DNA of 64,000 nucleotides, taken from DASZZZ01 sp036260375 (lineage in GTDB: Bacteria > Actinomycetota > CADDZG01 > WHSQ01). The notes under the pieces were generated by a model. That model was not told the origin of the DNA and did not search any database. It was given only the letters and a program-made list of their open reading frames with translations. Shown piece by piece: positions 49,742 to 58,683 of the stretch. Each line of letters opens with the position of its first letter. Positions within the stretch are counted from its first letter, which is position 1. Where the stretch lies: positions 19,535 to 83,534 of the forward strand of contig DASZZZ010000040.1 of the NCBI GenBank assembly GCA_036260375.1. Direction: 5' to 3'. A program made the translations under genes and the position numbers.

Positions 49742-50743
49742 ATGAACCTAGGACGATTCACCGGCGAGCGAAGGCCGGAGTGGGACGAGCTCGAACGCCT
49801 CGTCGCGTCGGCGCGCGACCGCCCCGAACGGCTCGGCTACGACGGCGTCCGGCGCCTCGGCGGTCTTTATCGCGCCGCGGCGGCCGACCTGTCGCTCGCC
49901 CGTCGTCTGTGGCCCGACGATCCGGTGCGCGCGCGGCTCGAATCGCTCGTCGCGCGCGCCGGCCGGCTCGTCTACCAGTCGCACACGCGCCGCGACTCGG
50001 CGCTCCGCTTCCTCACGCGCCGGTACTGGCAGCGCGTCGCGGAGGCGCCGGCGTTCCTGGCGACGTCGGCGGCGCTGCTGCTCGTGCCCATGGTCCTCGG
50101 CGGGCTGTGGGGCGCGACCGACACGCCGGCCGCGCTCGGGTTCGTACCGCCCGAGTACGCCCGGATCACCGAAGCGGACCCGGGCGACACGGATCTCGGC
50201 CTGTCGCTGTCCGAGCGGGCCGCGTTCTCGAGCGCGATCTTCACCAACAACGTCCGAGTCTCGTTCCTCGCGTTCGCCGGCGGCGTCCTGCTCGGGCTCG
50301 GGACCGCCGCGGTGCTCCTGTACAACGGCGTCACGCTGGGCGTCGTCGGCGGGCTCGCGGTCGGGGCCGGCAACGGGCCGCGCCTCGTCGAGCTCGTCAG
50401 CCCGCACGGCGTCCTCGAGCTGACGTGCATCGTCGTCGCGGGCGCCGCCGGCCTCCGGATGGGGTGGGCGGTGGTGGAGCCGGGCCGCCTGGCGCGCGGG
50501 CGCGCGCTCAAGGCCGCGGCGCGCGACGCCGCGGAGGTCGTGCTCGGCACCGCGCTGTGGCTCGTGCTCGCGGGACTGGTCGAGGGCTTCGTGACTCCGA
50601 CGGGCGTGGGCCTGTGGCCCGCGGTCGGCACGGGGGTGGCGCTCGCGCTCGTGTACTGGACGCTGCTGTGGCGCCTCGGACGGCGGGCGCGCGGCGCGGG
50701 GGCCGGACCGGCGGCTACGCACGGGCGCGCGCCTTCGCCCTGA
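49742..50743 (+). CDS. Stage II sporulation protein M (SpoIIM)-like membrane protein
   Basis: A 333-residue protein with a cytoplasmic helical N-terminus (1-105) and six or so membrane helices. 'IFTNNVRVSFLAFAGGVLLGLGTAAVLLYNG' (quoted short: IFTNNVRVSFLAF) and 'SPHGVLELTCIVVAGAAGLRMG' are SpoIIM/DUF95 features. In non-sporulating actinobacteria such genes lie beside RDD, MoxR and DUF58 genes. ATG at 49742 lies 3 bp from the divergent RDD start. Its 3' end overlaps the convergent DUF58 gene by 29 bp. Confidence 0.88.
   Translation: MNLGRFTGERRPEWDELERLVASARDRPERLGYDGVRRLGGLYRAAAADLSLARRLWPDDPVRARLESLVARAGRLVYQSHTRRDSALRFLTRRYWQRVAEAPAFLATSAALLLVPMVLGGLWGATDTPAALGFVPPEYARITEADPGDTDLGLSLSERAAFSSAIFTNNVRVSFLAFAGGVLLGLGTAAVLLYNGVTLGVVGGLAVGAGNGPRLVELVSPHGVLELTCIVVAGAAGLRMGWAVVEPGRLARGRALKAAARDAAEVVLGTALWLVLAGLVEGFVTPTGVGLWPAVGTGVALALVYWTLLWRLGRRARGAGAGPAATHGRAPSP
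49745..49750 (-). promoter_or_regulatory. -10 box of the RDD gene, inside spoIIM
   Basis: TAGGTT on the minus strand lies within the first codons of the divergent SpoIIM gene and is followed by exactly 6 nt and the RDD ATG. It predicts a leaderless mRNA. Confidence 0.5.
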
Positions 50744-51962
50744 GGTACGCGCCCACGCACATCGTCGCGAGGGCGTCCGCGCTCGCCTCCACGAGCTCCG
50801 CCCCGGCGCGGCGCACCTCGCCGAGCGCGCGCCGGCGGGCGTCGAGCACGTCGCGCGCGACGACGGCCGCGCACTCGGCGAGGCGGTCGCCGGACGCCGC
50901 GCGCGCCGCATCCTCGAGGTCGTCGTCGCGCACGCTCGCGACGACGACGTGGTGGCGGCGGGCGAGGATGGGCACCGCCTCCACGAGCCCGCGCGCCGCG
51001 GCCTCGTCCACGACGTCGGTGAAGACGACGACGAGAGCCCGCTTGACGCGCTCGGCGGTTCGGAACGCGAGCTCGTAGTCGGTGTCCACCGGATCGGGCT
51101 CGACGTCGAACACCGCGTCGACGACCGCGCGCGCGCCTCCGCGGCGCGGCGCGACGTTGCGCGTCACCGACGACGACACCACCAGCGCGCCGCAGCGGTC
51201 GCCCAGCGTGTCGGCGACGGCGGCGACCGCGACGACGGCGTCGAGCGCGGCGTCGAGCCGCGTGCGGTCGCCCACGGGCGCCGCCATCAACCGTCCGCCG
51301 TCGACGACGCACAGGACCTCGCGATCGCGGTCGACCCGGTACTGGTTGCTCATGGGCCGCCCGGTGCGCACGGTCGCGCGCCAGTTGACGAGGCGGACGT
51401 CGTCGTCGGGGACGTAGTCGCGGATCGACTCGAAGTCCGTCCCGAGGCCGAGGGGGCCGCGCGTCCGGCGCGCCGCGTCGCCGAGGCGGCCCTGCCGCAC
51501 CGCGGTGGCGAGCCGCCGCGCCGCCGGCAGGTCCGGGTACACGAGCACCTCGGCGTCGTCGCCGACGCGGTGGAACCAGCGGCCGAGCCCGAGCGGGCCG
51601 TCGACCCGCACGCCGGGCGCCGGCAGCACGTGGCGGCCCCGGCGGCGCGCGACGACGACCGCCTGGAGCGGCGCCGCGCCCTCCGCCGGGGCGACCTCGA
51701 TGCCCGGCGGCACGGCCTGACCGACGACCACGGCGCGCGCCCGCGGCGCGTCGACCTCTACGGTCATCTCCGCCGGCACGCCGCGCGCGAGCCGCGCGGG
51801 CGCGCGCCGCGCGGCGCGCTCGACGCGGCGCGCCGCGAGCGCGTCGGCCGTCGTCGCGCCGAGGACCGCAGCGAACGCGACGGCCGCGACGGCCACCGGG
51901 ACGACGAGCGCCGCGATCGCCGCGAGCGCGAGCAGCAGCGCGGCGCGCGGCGACGGGCTCAT
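50715..51962 (-). CDS. DUF58 (vWA-like) membrane protein
   Basis: A 415-residue protein: two N-terminal helices ('ALLLALAAIAALVVPVAVAA'), then a beta-rich segment and the DUF58 motif 'TDFESIRDYVPDDDVRLVNW' followed by a von Willebrand A-like fold ('REVLCVVDGGRLM'). Found almost always with a MoxR ATPase, as here (ATGA overlap). Likely part of an envelope or stress chaperone complex. 3' end overlaps SpoIIM by 29 bp. Confidence 0.93.
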   Translation of the reverse strand: MSPSPRAALLLALAAIAALVVPVAVAAVAFAAVLGATTADALAARRVERAARRAPARLARGVPAEMTVEVDAPRARAVVVGQAVPPGIEVAPAEGAAPLQAVVVARRRGRHVLPAPGVRVDGPLGLGRWFHRVGDDAEVLVYPDLPAARRLATAVRQGRLGDAARRTRGPLGLGTDFESIRDYVPDDDVRLVNWRATVRTGRPMSNQYRVDRDREVLCVVDGGRLMAAPVGDRTRLDAALDAVVAVAAVADTLGDRCGALVVSSSVTRNVAPRRGGARAVVDAVFDVEPDPVDTDYELAFRTAERVKRALVVVFTDVVDEAAARGLVEAVPILARRHHVVVASVRDDDLEDAARAASGDRLAECAAVVARDVLDARRRALGEVRRAGAELVEASADALATMCVGAYLRAKARARA

Positions 51963-52888
51963 CGCGGCACGGGCACGTCGGCGAGCGCGGCCCCCACCGC
52001 CTCGTCGGCGCCGTAGCGCTCGAGCTCCGCCTCCGCGGTGAGCACGAGCCGGTGCCGCAGGACCGGGTACGCCATCCGTTCGACGTCGTCGGGCGTGACG
52101 AAGTCGCGCCCCGCCATCCGGGCCGCGGCCTTGGCCGCCGCGAACAGGTGCACCGCGGCGCGCGGGCTTGCCCCGAGCTGCACGCTCGGCAGCGTGCGGG
52201 TCCGGCGCACGACCGCGACCGCGTACGCGGCGACGTCGTCGGCGACGGTCGTGGCGTCGAGCTCGGCGCGCGCGGCGGCCACTTCGTCGGCGCTCGCCAC
52301 CGCGCGCACGTCGTCGAGCGTCGCCGGCGCGACGCCACGCCGCGCGAGCTTCGCCATGCGCATCTCGTCGTCCTCGCCCGGGTAGCCGACGTCGACCTTG
52401 AACAGGAACCGGTCGAGCTGCGCCTCGGGCAACGGGTACGTCCCCTCGTACTCGATCGGGTTCTGCGTCGCGACGACGAGGAACGGGTCCGGCAGCGGGT
52501 GGGCGACGCCGTCGACCGACACCTGGCGCTCCTGCATCGCCTCGAGCAGCGCGGCCTGCGTCTTGGGCGGCGTGCGGTTGACCTCGTCGGCGAGCAGGAC
52601 GCTCGTGAAGACGGGACCGGCACGGAACGCCAGCTCGCCGCCGCGCAGCGTCATGGTGCCGGTGAGGTCGGACGGGAGCATGTCCGGGGTGAACTGCACC
52701 CGCCGGAACTCGACGTCGAGGGCGCGTGCGAACGCGGTCGCGGTCAGCGTCTTGGCGACGCCTGGGACGCCCTCGAGCAGCACGTGGCCGCCGCACACGA
52801 CGGCCGCGACGAGAAGCTCGGCGGTGTCGTCCTGGCCCACCACGACCTTGCCGAGCTCGGCCGCGATCCGCGCCCGAAGGTCCCTCAT
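51959..52888 (-). CDS. MoxR-family AAA+ ATPase
   Basis: A 309-residue chaperone-like ATPase. Walker A 'LLEGVPGVAKTLTATAFA', Walker B 'SVLLADEVNRTPPKTQAALL', sensor 'FLVVATQNPIEYEGTYPLPE' and C-terminal lid 'LGASPRAAVHLFAAAKAAA' are all intact. ATG at 52888 overlaps the DUF4350 stop (ATGA); the DUF58 gene starts at its end with another ATGA. The trio DUF4350-MoxR-DUF58 is a standard module. Confidence 0.96.
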   Translation of the reverse strand: MRDLRARIAAELGKVVVGQDDTAELLVAAVVCGGHVLLEGVPGVAKTLTATAFARALDVEFRRVQFTPDMLPSDLTGTMTLRGGELAFRAGPVFTSVLLADEVNRTPPKTQAALLEAMQERQVSVDGVAHPLPDPFLVVATQNPIEYEGTYPLPEAQLDRFLFKVDVGYPGEDDEMRMAKLARRGVAPATLDDVRAVASADEVAAARAELDATTVADDVAAYAVAVVRRTRTLPSVQLGASPRAAVHLFAAAKAAARMAGRDFVTPDDVERMAYPVLRHRLVLTAEAELERYGADEAVGAALADVPVPR

Positions 52889-53790
52889 CGTGAGCCGGAC
52901 TCCTTCGTGCGGGCGAGGGCCCCGGCGAGCGCGTCGACGTACGCGCGGCGGGGCGGCGGACGCGGACGCTCGGGCTCCTCGGGGGGCGTCAGACGGCGCC
53001 CGCGCGCCCACAGGAACGTCGCGGCCGCGACCCCGAGACCGGCCACGGCCCACCTCCAGCGCGCCGGCAGCGCCGCCCAGCCGGTTCCCTCGTCGTAGCC
53101 ATGCACACCCTCGACGAAAGCCACCGTGCGCCCGTCGTCGCCCGCGAGCACGAGCCCGAGGGCGGCGTTGTCGGCGCGCGCCAGGCGGGCGTTGTGCAGC
53201 GGCGAGACGTCGGCGAGCGCGACCACGACCCCGTCGCCGACCCGGTCGACGGTCATCAGGGCGCGCGACGGCGTGCCGGCGACGGCGCGGCCCGAGCCGA
53301 CGTCGGCGAAGCGGCCGCCGTGGCCCGTCACGACCGACGCGGTGCCGCGCGTCGCGGGCTCGTCGGGGTCCGTCGCGACGCGGCCGGGCGTCCCGGGCAT
53401 CCACACGGGCGCGTCCTCGACGACGCGCTCGAGCCACGCCACCGCGGACCGTCCGCCGGCGACGAGCCGGCCCCCGTCGTCGACGAACCGCCGGAGCGCG
53501 TCGGCGACGTCGCGGTCGAGCGCTCCGGGATCGGCGAGGACGGCCGTGTGGGATGGGTCGAAGTCGAAGCGGCCGGCGGCGACGACGGGATGACCGTATT
53601 GCTCCAGCAGCTCCGCGTACGCCGCGAGCCCGGGCGGCGACGTCGCGAACGCGGACGACGGTGGCCCGTGCGCACCCTCGAGGACGCCGTCGAGGACGAC
53701 GAGGACGACGTTGACCGCGACGACCGCGAGCGCGACCTTGTAGACCCAGCGCGGGAGCCCCAGCGGCGCGTCGGAGCGGACGTCGCTCAT
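52885..53790 (-). CDS. DUF4350 membrane protein
   Basis: A 301-residue protein with two terminal membrane helices ('VYKVALAVVAVNVVLVVLDGV' and 'RWAVAGLGVAAATFLWA') and an extracytoplasmic Rossmann-like domain: 'AYAELLEQYGHPVVAAGRF', 'AVLADPGAL' and 'ALRRFVDDGGRLVAGG'. The family name DUF4350 fits the position between MoxR and a DUF4129 gene. Neither catalytic residues nor ligand are known. Confidence 0.85.
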   Translation of the reverse strand: MSDVRSDAPLGLPRWVYKVALAVVAVNVVLVVLDGVLEGAHGPPSSAFATSPPGLAAYAELLEQYGHPVVAAGRFDFDPSHTAVLADPGALDRDVADALRRFVDDGGRLVAGGRSAVAWLERVVEDAPVWMPGTPGRVATDPDEPATRGTASVVTGHGGRFADVGSGRAVAGTPSRALMTVDRVGDGVVVALADVSPLHNARLARADNAALGLVLAGDDGRTVAFVEGVHGYDEGTGWAALPARWRWAVAGLGVAAATFLWARGRRLTPPEEPERPRPPPRRAYVDALAGALARTKESGSR

Positions 53791-54425
53791 CGCGCGCGCG
53801 CCTCCTCGAGGACCTGCTGCCACTTCGCGCGCGCGGTCTCCGCGTCGGTCGCGCGGGCGCGCCGGCCCCCGTACGCGATCGCGTCGAACGCCGTGGCGAG
53901 CTCCTCGAACGCGGGCGAGCGGATCGCCCGCGCCACGCCGTTCGACGTCAGCGACGGCCGCCACTCGATCGCGCGCGTCTCGGCGACGCGCAGCAGCCCG
54001 GCGCGAAAGCGCAGCCGCACGGCGGCGTCGAAGTCACCGCGGCGCTCGGCGTCGCGCGCGACGCGCTCGAGCGCGCCGGGGTCGTCGCCCACCGCCGGAG
54101 AGCGCCCGTTCCCCGACCCCGCAGCGCGCGCTCGGCGCGACACGAGCGTCCCCGTGGCGAACAACGCGAGCGCGAACCCGACCACGGCGAGGCCGGCGAC
54201 GAGCACGCCGACACCCCCCGGCACGGCGTCCCCGACGGCCTCGAACGCGTCGCCGATCCGCTCGAGGACGTCGCCGAGAGGCTCGAGACGGTCCCCGATC
54301 CAGTCGAAGACGCCGCCGAACGGACGCGGGACGTCGTTCGGTTGGAACCGGTCGTCCGACAGGATCCGCGCGGCGTCGCGGCGGGCGGCGTCGGCGTCGG
54401 GCGCCTCGACCGCCAGCGCCGTCAC
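53787..54425 (-). CDS. DUF4129 membrane protein
   Basis: A 212-residue protein: a short N-terminal part with 'PFGGVFDWIGDRLEPLGDV', one membrane helix ('GVGVLVAGLAVVGFALALFA'), and a cytoplasmic helical DUF4129 domain ('RGDFDAAVRLRFRAGLLRVAE' and 'TDAETARAKWQQVLEEARAR'). GTG at 54425 gives a GTGA overlap with the upstream gene; ATG 54455 is an alternative with a 34-nt overlap. Fits the MoxR/DUF58/DUF4350 module. Confidence 0.85.
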   Translation of the reverse strand: MTALAVEAPDADAARRDAARILSDDRFQPNDVPRPFGGVFDWIGDRLEPLGDVLERIGDAFEAVGDAVPGGVGVLVAGLAVVGFALALFATGTLVSRRARAAGSGNGRSPAVGDDPGALERVARDAERRGDFDAAVRLRFRAGLLRVAETRAIEWRPSLTSNGVARAIRSPAFEELATAFDAIAYGGRRARATDAETARAKWQQVLEEARAR

Positions 54426-55318
54426 GACGCGCGCGGTGGCTCCGGCGCCTTCCATCCGGGCGACGAAGACGGGGGCGGAGGCGGCGCCGGCGCGCCGCCG
54501 GCCGGCGTGCCGACGCGCCGCGTCAGCAGCTCGAGGTCGAGGGCTTCCTTGCGCACGCGCAGGTCGAAGTAGAGGACGGTCGCGACGGCTGCCTGGAACG
54601 GCGTGACGAGCACGCCGGTCACGATGGAGGTCGCCGTGCTGAGCGCGACCGCCAAGACGACGGCACCGATCGCAGGCGTCACGAGCTCCACGCCGATCGA
54701 CAGCACGATCTCGACGACGAACGCGAGGAGGAAGCCAAGCGTCACGACGCCGAACGTCGCCCACCACCGGCCCTGCACGAGCCGGATCGCGCGCCCGAGG
54801 GCGCGCGGCGCGCGCAAGTCCTCGGTCAGCATCGCCGGCATCGCGACGGAGTACGAGACCGCGAGCCAGACGCCGGGCGCGATGCAGGCGATCAAACCGA
54901 TCAGCGTGATCACGCCCTGGAGGAACGCGAGCCACAGCATCCTCCCGAGCCGGCGGCGCCCGAACGCGAGCGATTCCTTCCATCCCGGGGCGCGATCGAG
55001 GTAGGCCCCCGCGATCGTCTTGTAGCACGCCCCCGTCGTCAGCGTCGTGGACACCCACTGGAGCAGGAACGCTGCGGTGAACCCGGCGACGAGCGTCCAC
55101 GGGATGAAGCCGAAGGCGCCGGTCGTGGTGGCGGTCTCGGACGGATCGGGCACCGACGACAGCAGGATCAGCGCCCCGAGGATCTGTACCGGAGCGATCA
55201 CCACGAACGCGATCTTCAGCAACGTGGCGGCGTTGCGCGTGTAGACCTTGACGGCGACGTCGATGACCTCGCCCACCCGAAGCGGCCGCAGCGCGGGAGC
55301 ATCCACCGCTCGGGACAT
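54422..55318 (-). CDS. Polytopic membrane protein (glycerophosphoryl-diester-phosphodiesterase-membrane-domain type)
   Basis: A 298-residue protein with six helices, starting 'RPLRVGEVIDVAVKVYTRNA', the common opening of DUF975-like/GPDPase-membrane-domain proteins. The C-terminus is Pro-rich ('PAPPPPPSSSPGW'). It lies directly upstream of DUF4129 and overlaps it by 4 nt; it is likely the first gene of the module. Divergent from the RsbQ-like gene. Confidence 0.8.
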   Translation of the reverse strand: MSRAVDAPALRPLRVGEVIDVAVKVYTRNAATLLKIAFVVIAPVQILGALILLSSVPDPSETATTTGAFGFIPWTLVAGFTAAFLLQWVSTTLTTGACYKTIAGAYLDRAPGWKESLAFGRRRLGRMLWLAFLQGVITLIGLIACIAPGVWLAVSYSVAMPAMLTEDLRAPRALGRAIRLVQGRWWATFGVVTLGFLLAFVVEIVLSIGVELVTPAIGAVVLAVALSTATSIVTGVLVTPFQAAVATVLYFDLRVRKEALDLELLTRRVGTPAGGAPAPPPPPSSSPGWKAPEPPRAS

Positions 55319-55332
55319 TATCAGTGCGGCGG

Positions 55333-55338
55333 TATCCT
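55333..55338 (+). promoter_or_regulatory. -10 box of the rsbQ-like gene (near-leaderless)
   Basis: TATCCT ends 7 nt before the ATG at 55346. No ribosome-binding site is seen. Confidence 0.5.
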
Positions 55339-55345
55339 GCCGTGG

Positions 55346-56146
55346 ATGAGCGTCGTGACGAAGTACAACGTGACGCTCTCGGGCCGAGCGGACGGCCAGC
55401 CGATCGTCTTCTCCCACGGCTTCGGGTGCGATCAGAACATGTGGCGCTTCGTCGCGCCCGCGTTCGAGGACGACTACCGCGTCGTGCGGTTCGACCACGT
55501 CGGCCACGGCGGCTCGGACGTCTCCCAGTACTCGCCCGAGAAGTACGCGTCGCTCGACGGCTACGCGCACGACGTCCTCGACCTGTGCCGCGAGCTCGAC
55601 CTCTCCGATGTCGTGTTCGTCGGGCACTCCGTCAGCGCCATCATCGGCATCCTCGCGGCGATCGAGGAGCCGGAGCGCTTCGCGGCGCTCGTGCTCGTCG
55701 GTCCGTCGCCCCGCTACGTCGACGACGACGACTACGTCGGCGGCTTCACGCGCGACGACATCGAGAGCCTGCTCGACTCGCTCGACAGCAACTACCTCGG
55801 ATGGTCGAGCGCGATGGCGCCGGTCATCATGGGCAATCCCGACCGCCCGGAGCTCGGCGAAGAGCTCACCAACTCCTTCTGCCGTACCGATCCGGAGATC
55901 GCCAAGCAGTTCGCGCGCGCGACGTTCTTGTCCGACAACCGCGCCGACCTCCCGAAGGTCCGCGCCCGCACGCTCGTGCTGCAGTGCTCCGACGACGCGA
56001 TCGCGCCGCGGGCGGTCGGCGAGTACGTCCACCGCAGCATCCCGCAGAGCGAGCTCGTCGTGATGCGCGCGACGGGCCACTGCCCCAACCTCAGTGCGCC
56101 GGACGAGACGATCTCCGCGATGAAGTCGTTCCTGGCGGAGGGCTGA
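55346..56146 (+). CDS. rsbQ: RsbQ-like alpha/beta hydrolase
   Basis: A 266-residue alpha/beta hydrolase. The nucleophile is S95 in 'VFVGHSVSAIIGILAA'; the acid is in 'VLQCSDDAIAP' and the base in 'ATGHCPNLSAPDE'. 'PIVFSHGFGCDQNMWRFVAP' is diagnostic of RsbQ, which in Bacillus is required by the RsbP phosphatase for the energy-stress response. The next gene is an RsbP-type phosphatase starting 4 nt later, which supports the assignment. Related plant proteins bind strigolactone or karrikin-like small ligands, so it may sense a small molecule. Confidence 0.9.
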   Translation: MSVVTKYNVTLSGRADGQPIVFSHGFGCDQNMWRFVAPAFEDDYRVVRFDHVGHGGSDVSQYSPEKYASLDGYAHDVLDLCRELDLSDVVFVGHSVSAIIGILAAIEEPERFAALVLVGPSPRYVDDDDYVGGFTRDDIESLLDSLDSNYLGWSSAMAPVIMGNPDRPELGEELTNSFCRTDPEIAKQFARATFLSDNRADLPKVRARTLVLQCSDDAIAPRAVGEYVHRSIPQSELVVMRATGHCPNLSAPDETISAMKSFLAEG

Positions 56147-56150
56147 GCGA

Positions 56151-57410
56151 ATGACCCAGCGCGGAACGCGCGGCGGCGCCGCGGCGAGCCACTCCTCGCT
56201 CGACGACCCCGCGGCGCGCGACGCGACCGTCCCGGCGTCGTACTCGGAGCTGCTCGAGGACAGCGTCGAGGACCTCTACGAGAACGCGCCGTGCGGCTAC
56301 CTCTCGACGCTGCCGGACGGCACGATCGTCAAGGTCAACGAGACGTTCCTGTCGCTGACCGGGTACGGCCGGGACGAGCTCGTCGGGCGCACGCGCTTCC
56401 AGGACCTGCTCACCGCAGGCGGCCGCATCTTCCACGAGACGCACTACGCCCCGCTGCTCCAGATGCAGAAGGCCGTGCGGGAGATCGCGGTCGAGATCGT
56501 GTGCGCGGACGGCCGCCGGCTGCCGGCGCTGATCAACTCCGCCGTCAAGGACGACCTCTCGGGCCGTCCCGTGCTCGTCCGCACGACGGTGTTCGACGCG
56601 ACCGACCGGCGCGCCTACGAGCGCGAGCTGTTGCTCGCGCGCCGGAGGGCCGAGGAGTCCGAGGCGCGCGCGCGCGTCCTCGCCGAGACGCTTCAGGCGA
56701 GCCTCATCCCGCCGGCCCTCCCGACGATCCGCGGCGTGGACGTCGGCGCCGCGTACCGGCCCGCCGGCCGCGGCGACGAGGTCGGGGGCGACTTCTACGA
56801 CGTCTTCGAGGTCGCGCGCGGCGACTCCGCGATCGTGCTCGGCGACGTGTGCGGCAAGGGGGCCGAGGCGGCCGCGGTGACCGCGCTCGCGCGCTACACG
56901 GTGCGCGCTGCGGCCCTCCAGGCGCGCACGCCGCGTCTCGTCCTCGCGACCCTCAACGAGGCGCTGCTGCGCGACCGCTCGGATCGCTTCTGCACCGTCG
57001 CCTACGCGCGCGTGCGATGCGGCTCGGCGCACACGTGTCGCGTGACGATCTCGTCCGGGGGCCATCCGCTGCCGGTGCTCGTGCCGCACGGCGGCGACCC
57101 GCGTCCACTCGGACGCGCGGGCGACCTCCTCGGCGTGCTCGGCGAGCCGGAGCTGCACGACACGAGCGTGTGGCTCGAGCCCGGCGACGTCGTCCTGCTC
57201 TACACCGACGGCGTCACCGAGGGACGGGGGGCCGAGGGCTTCTTCGGCGACGCGCGCCTGCACGCGGTGCTCGCCGCGGCGCGCGCCGAGGACGCGACGG
57301 CGATCGCGACGCGCGTCGTCGACGCGGTCGTCGAGTTCCAGGGCGGCTCGCCGCGCGACGACATCGCCGTCGTCGCGCTGAAGGTTCCCGGCACACCCGC
57401 GGAGAGCTAG
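56151..57410 (+). CDS. rsbP: RsbP-like PAS/PP2C phosphatase
   Basis: A 419-residue protein: PAS domain (about 40-150, 'NAPCGYLSTLPDGTIVKVNE' and 'LTGYGRDELVGRTRFQDLL'), a short coiled coil ('LLLARRRAEESEARARVLAE', 158-180), and a PP2C/SpoIIE phosphatase domain (190-415) with metal motifs 'GDEVGGDFYDVF' and 'LGDVCGKGAEAAA' and 'LYTDGVTEGRG'. It should dephosphorylate an anti-anti-sigma factor (RsbV-like) to activate an alternative sigma factor; no rsbV, rsbW or sigma gene is in the window. Confidence 0.93.
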   Translation: MTQRGTRGGAAASHSSLDDPAARDATVPASYSELLEDSVEDLYENAPCGYLSTLPDGTIVKVNETFLSLTGYGRDELVGRTRFQDLLTAGGRIFHETHYAPLLQMQKAVREIAVEIVCADGRRLPALINSAVKDDLSGRPVLVRTTVFDATDRRAYERELLLARRRAEESEARARVLAETLQASLIPPALPTIRGVDVGAAYRPAGRGDEVGGDFYDVFEVARGDSAIVLGDVCGKGAEAAAVTALARYTVRAAALQARTPRLVLATLNEALLRDRSDRFCTVAYARVRCGSAHTCRVTISSGGHPLPVLVPHGGDPRPLGRAGDLLGVLGEPELHDTSVWLEPGDVVLLYTDGVTEGRGAEGFFGDARLHAVLAAARAEDATAIATRVVDAVVEFQGGSPRDDIAVVALKVPGTPAES

Positions 57411-57435
57411 GGCCGCGGGCGCCACGCGCCAACGG

Positions 57436-58569
57436 TCACGCGTCGCGGTACAGCTCGCGCGCGACGATCTCGCGCTGGATCTCCGAGGTGCCCTCGTAGA
57501 TGCGCGTCGCACGCACGTCGCGGTAGAGGTGCTCGAGGACGTGGCCGCGCTCGAGCCCGCGCGCGCCGTGGATCTGTATCGCCGCGTCGATCACCTCCTG
57601 CGCGGCCTCGGTCGCGTACAGCTTCGCCATCGCCGCCTCCTTGGTGACGCGCGCGCCGGAGTCGTACGCCGCCGCCGCCGAGTAGACGAGCAGGCGGGCG
57701 GCGCGCGTGCGCGTCGCCATGTCGGCGAGGCGGTGCGACACCGCCTGGAACTCGCGCAGCGGGCGGCCGAAGGCGCGGCGCGACGCGGCGTGCCCGGTCG
57801 CGGCTTCGAGCGCGGTCTGGGCCATCCCGACCGCGAACGCGCCGACGCTCGGGCGGAACAGGTCGAGCGTGCGCATCGCGACCGCGAAGCCCTCACCCGG
57901 CCGGCCGAGGACGTGGCCCGCGGGCACCCGCACGCCGTCGAGCTCGAGCCGCCCCACGGGATGCTCCGCGACGAGCTCGAGTCGCTCGCCGGTCACGCCG
58001 GCGGCATCGCCAGCCACCACGAACGCCGTGACGCCGCGCGCTCCGGGGTCGTCCTCGCTGCGGGCGAAGACCGTGTAGACGTCGGCGTCGGGAGCGTTCG
58101 AGATCCACGTCTTCGTCCCGCTGAGGCGGTAGCCGTCGCCGTCGCGCTCGGCGCGCAGGCTCAGCGCGCCCGCGTCGGAGCCGGCGTCGGGCTCGCTCAG
58201 CGCGAACGCCGCGACCGCGTCACCGCGCGCCGCGGCGTCGACCCAGTGCGCGACGTCGGCGCCGCCCGCGTCCGCGATCGGGAACGCGCCGAGGCCCTGG
58301 AGCGCGAGCGCGGTCTCCGCCTCGGTGCACTCGCACGCGAGGCCCTCGCGCAGGAGGCAGAGGTCGAGCGCGCGGATGCGTCCGCCGGCGTCGTCGCGGC
58401 CGAACAGCCGCGCCAGCAGGCCGTGCTCCGCGAGGGCGCGCACCAGCGGACGGTTGACGCGCCGCGGCTCCCCCGCGCGCGCGATCGGGTCGAGCGCGCG
58501 GCCCGCGGCGCGCGCTCGATCGAGAAGCTCGCGCTGGCGCGCGTCGAGGTCGAACTGCGCGGCGTCCAC
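57436..58569 (-). CDS. Acyl-CoA dehydrogenase
   Basis: A 377-residue FAD enzyme. 'AFALSEPDAGSDAGALSLRA' and 'KTWISNAPDADVYTVFARSE' are the middle-domain hallmarks; the C-terminal 'QIHGARGLERGHVLEHLYRDVRATRIYEGTSEIQ' (quoted short: RIYEGTSEIQREI) contains the FAD-binding EGTSEIQ and the catalytic base region ('RIYEGTSEIQ'). GTG 58569 follows GGGAGGA. Substrate unknown; the adjacent divergent CoA ligase and aromatic module suggest a small organic acid. Confidence 0.93.
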   Translation of the reverse strand: MDAAQFDLDARQRELLDRARAAGRALDPIARAGEPRRVNRPLVRALAEHGLLARLFGRDDAGGRIRALDLCLLREGLACECTEAETALALQGLGAFPIADAGGADVAHWVDAAARGDAVAAFALSEPDAGSDAGALSLRAERDGDGYRLSGTKTWISNAPDADVYTVFARSEDDPGARGVTAFVVAGDAAGVTGERLELVAEHPVGRLELDGVRVPAGHVLGRPGEGFAVAMRTLDLFRPSVGAFAVGMAQTALEAATGHAASRRAFGRPLREFQAVSHRLADMATRTRAARLLVYSAAAAYDSGARVTKEAAMAKLYATEAAQEVIDAAIQIHGARGLERGHVLEHLYRDVRATRIYEGTSEIQREIVARELYRDA

Positions 58570-58683
58570 GGATCCTCCCGCTCGTCGGCGGACGAACGCC
58601 GCAAACGTAACCCCAGGCCCGGACGCGCGCGGCGCGGCGTACTAGGCTCGCGCGTCCGCCGCCACCGACCGGGAGGGCACCGC

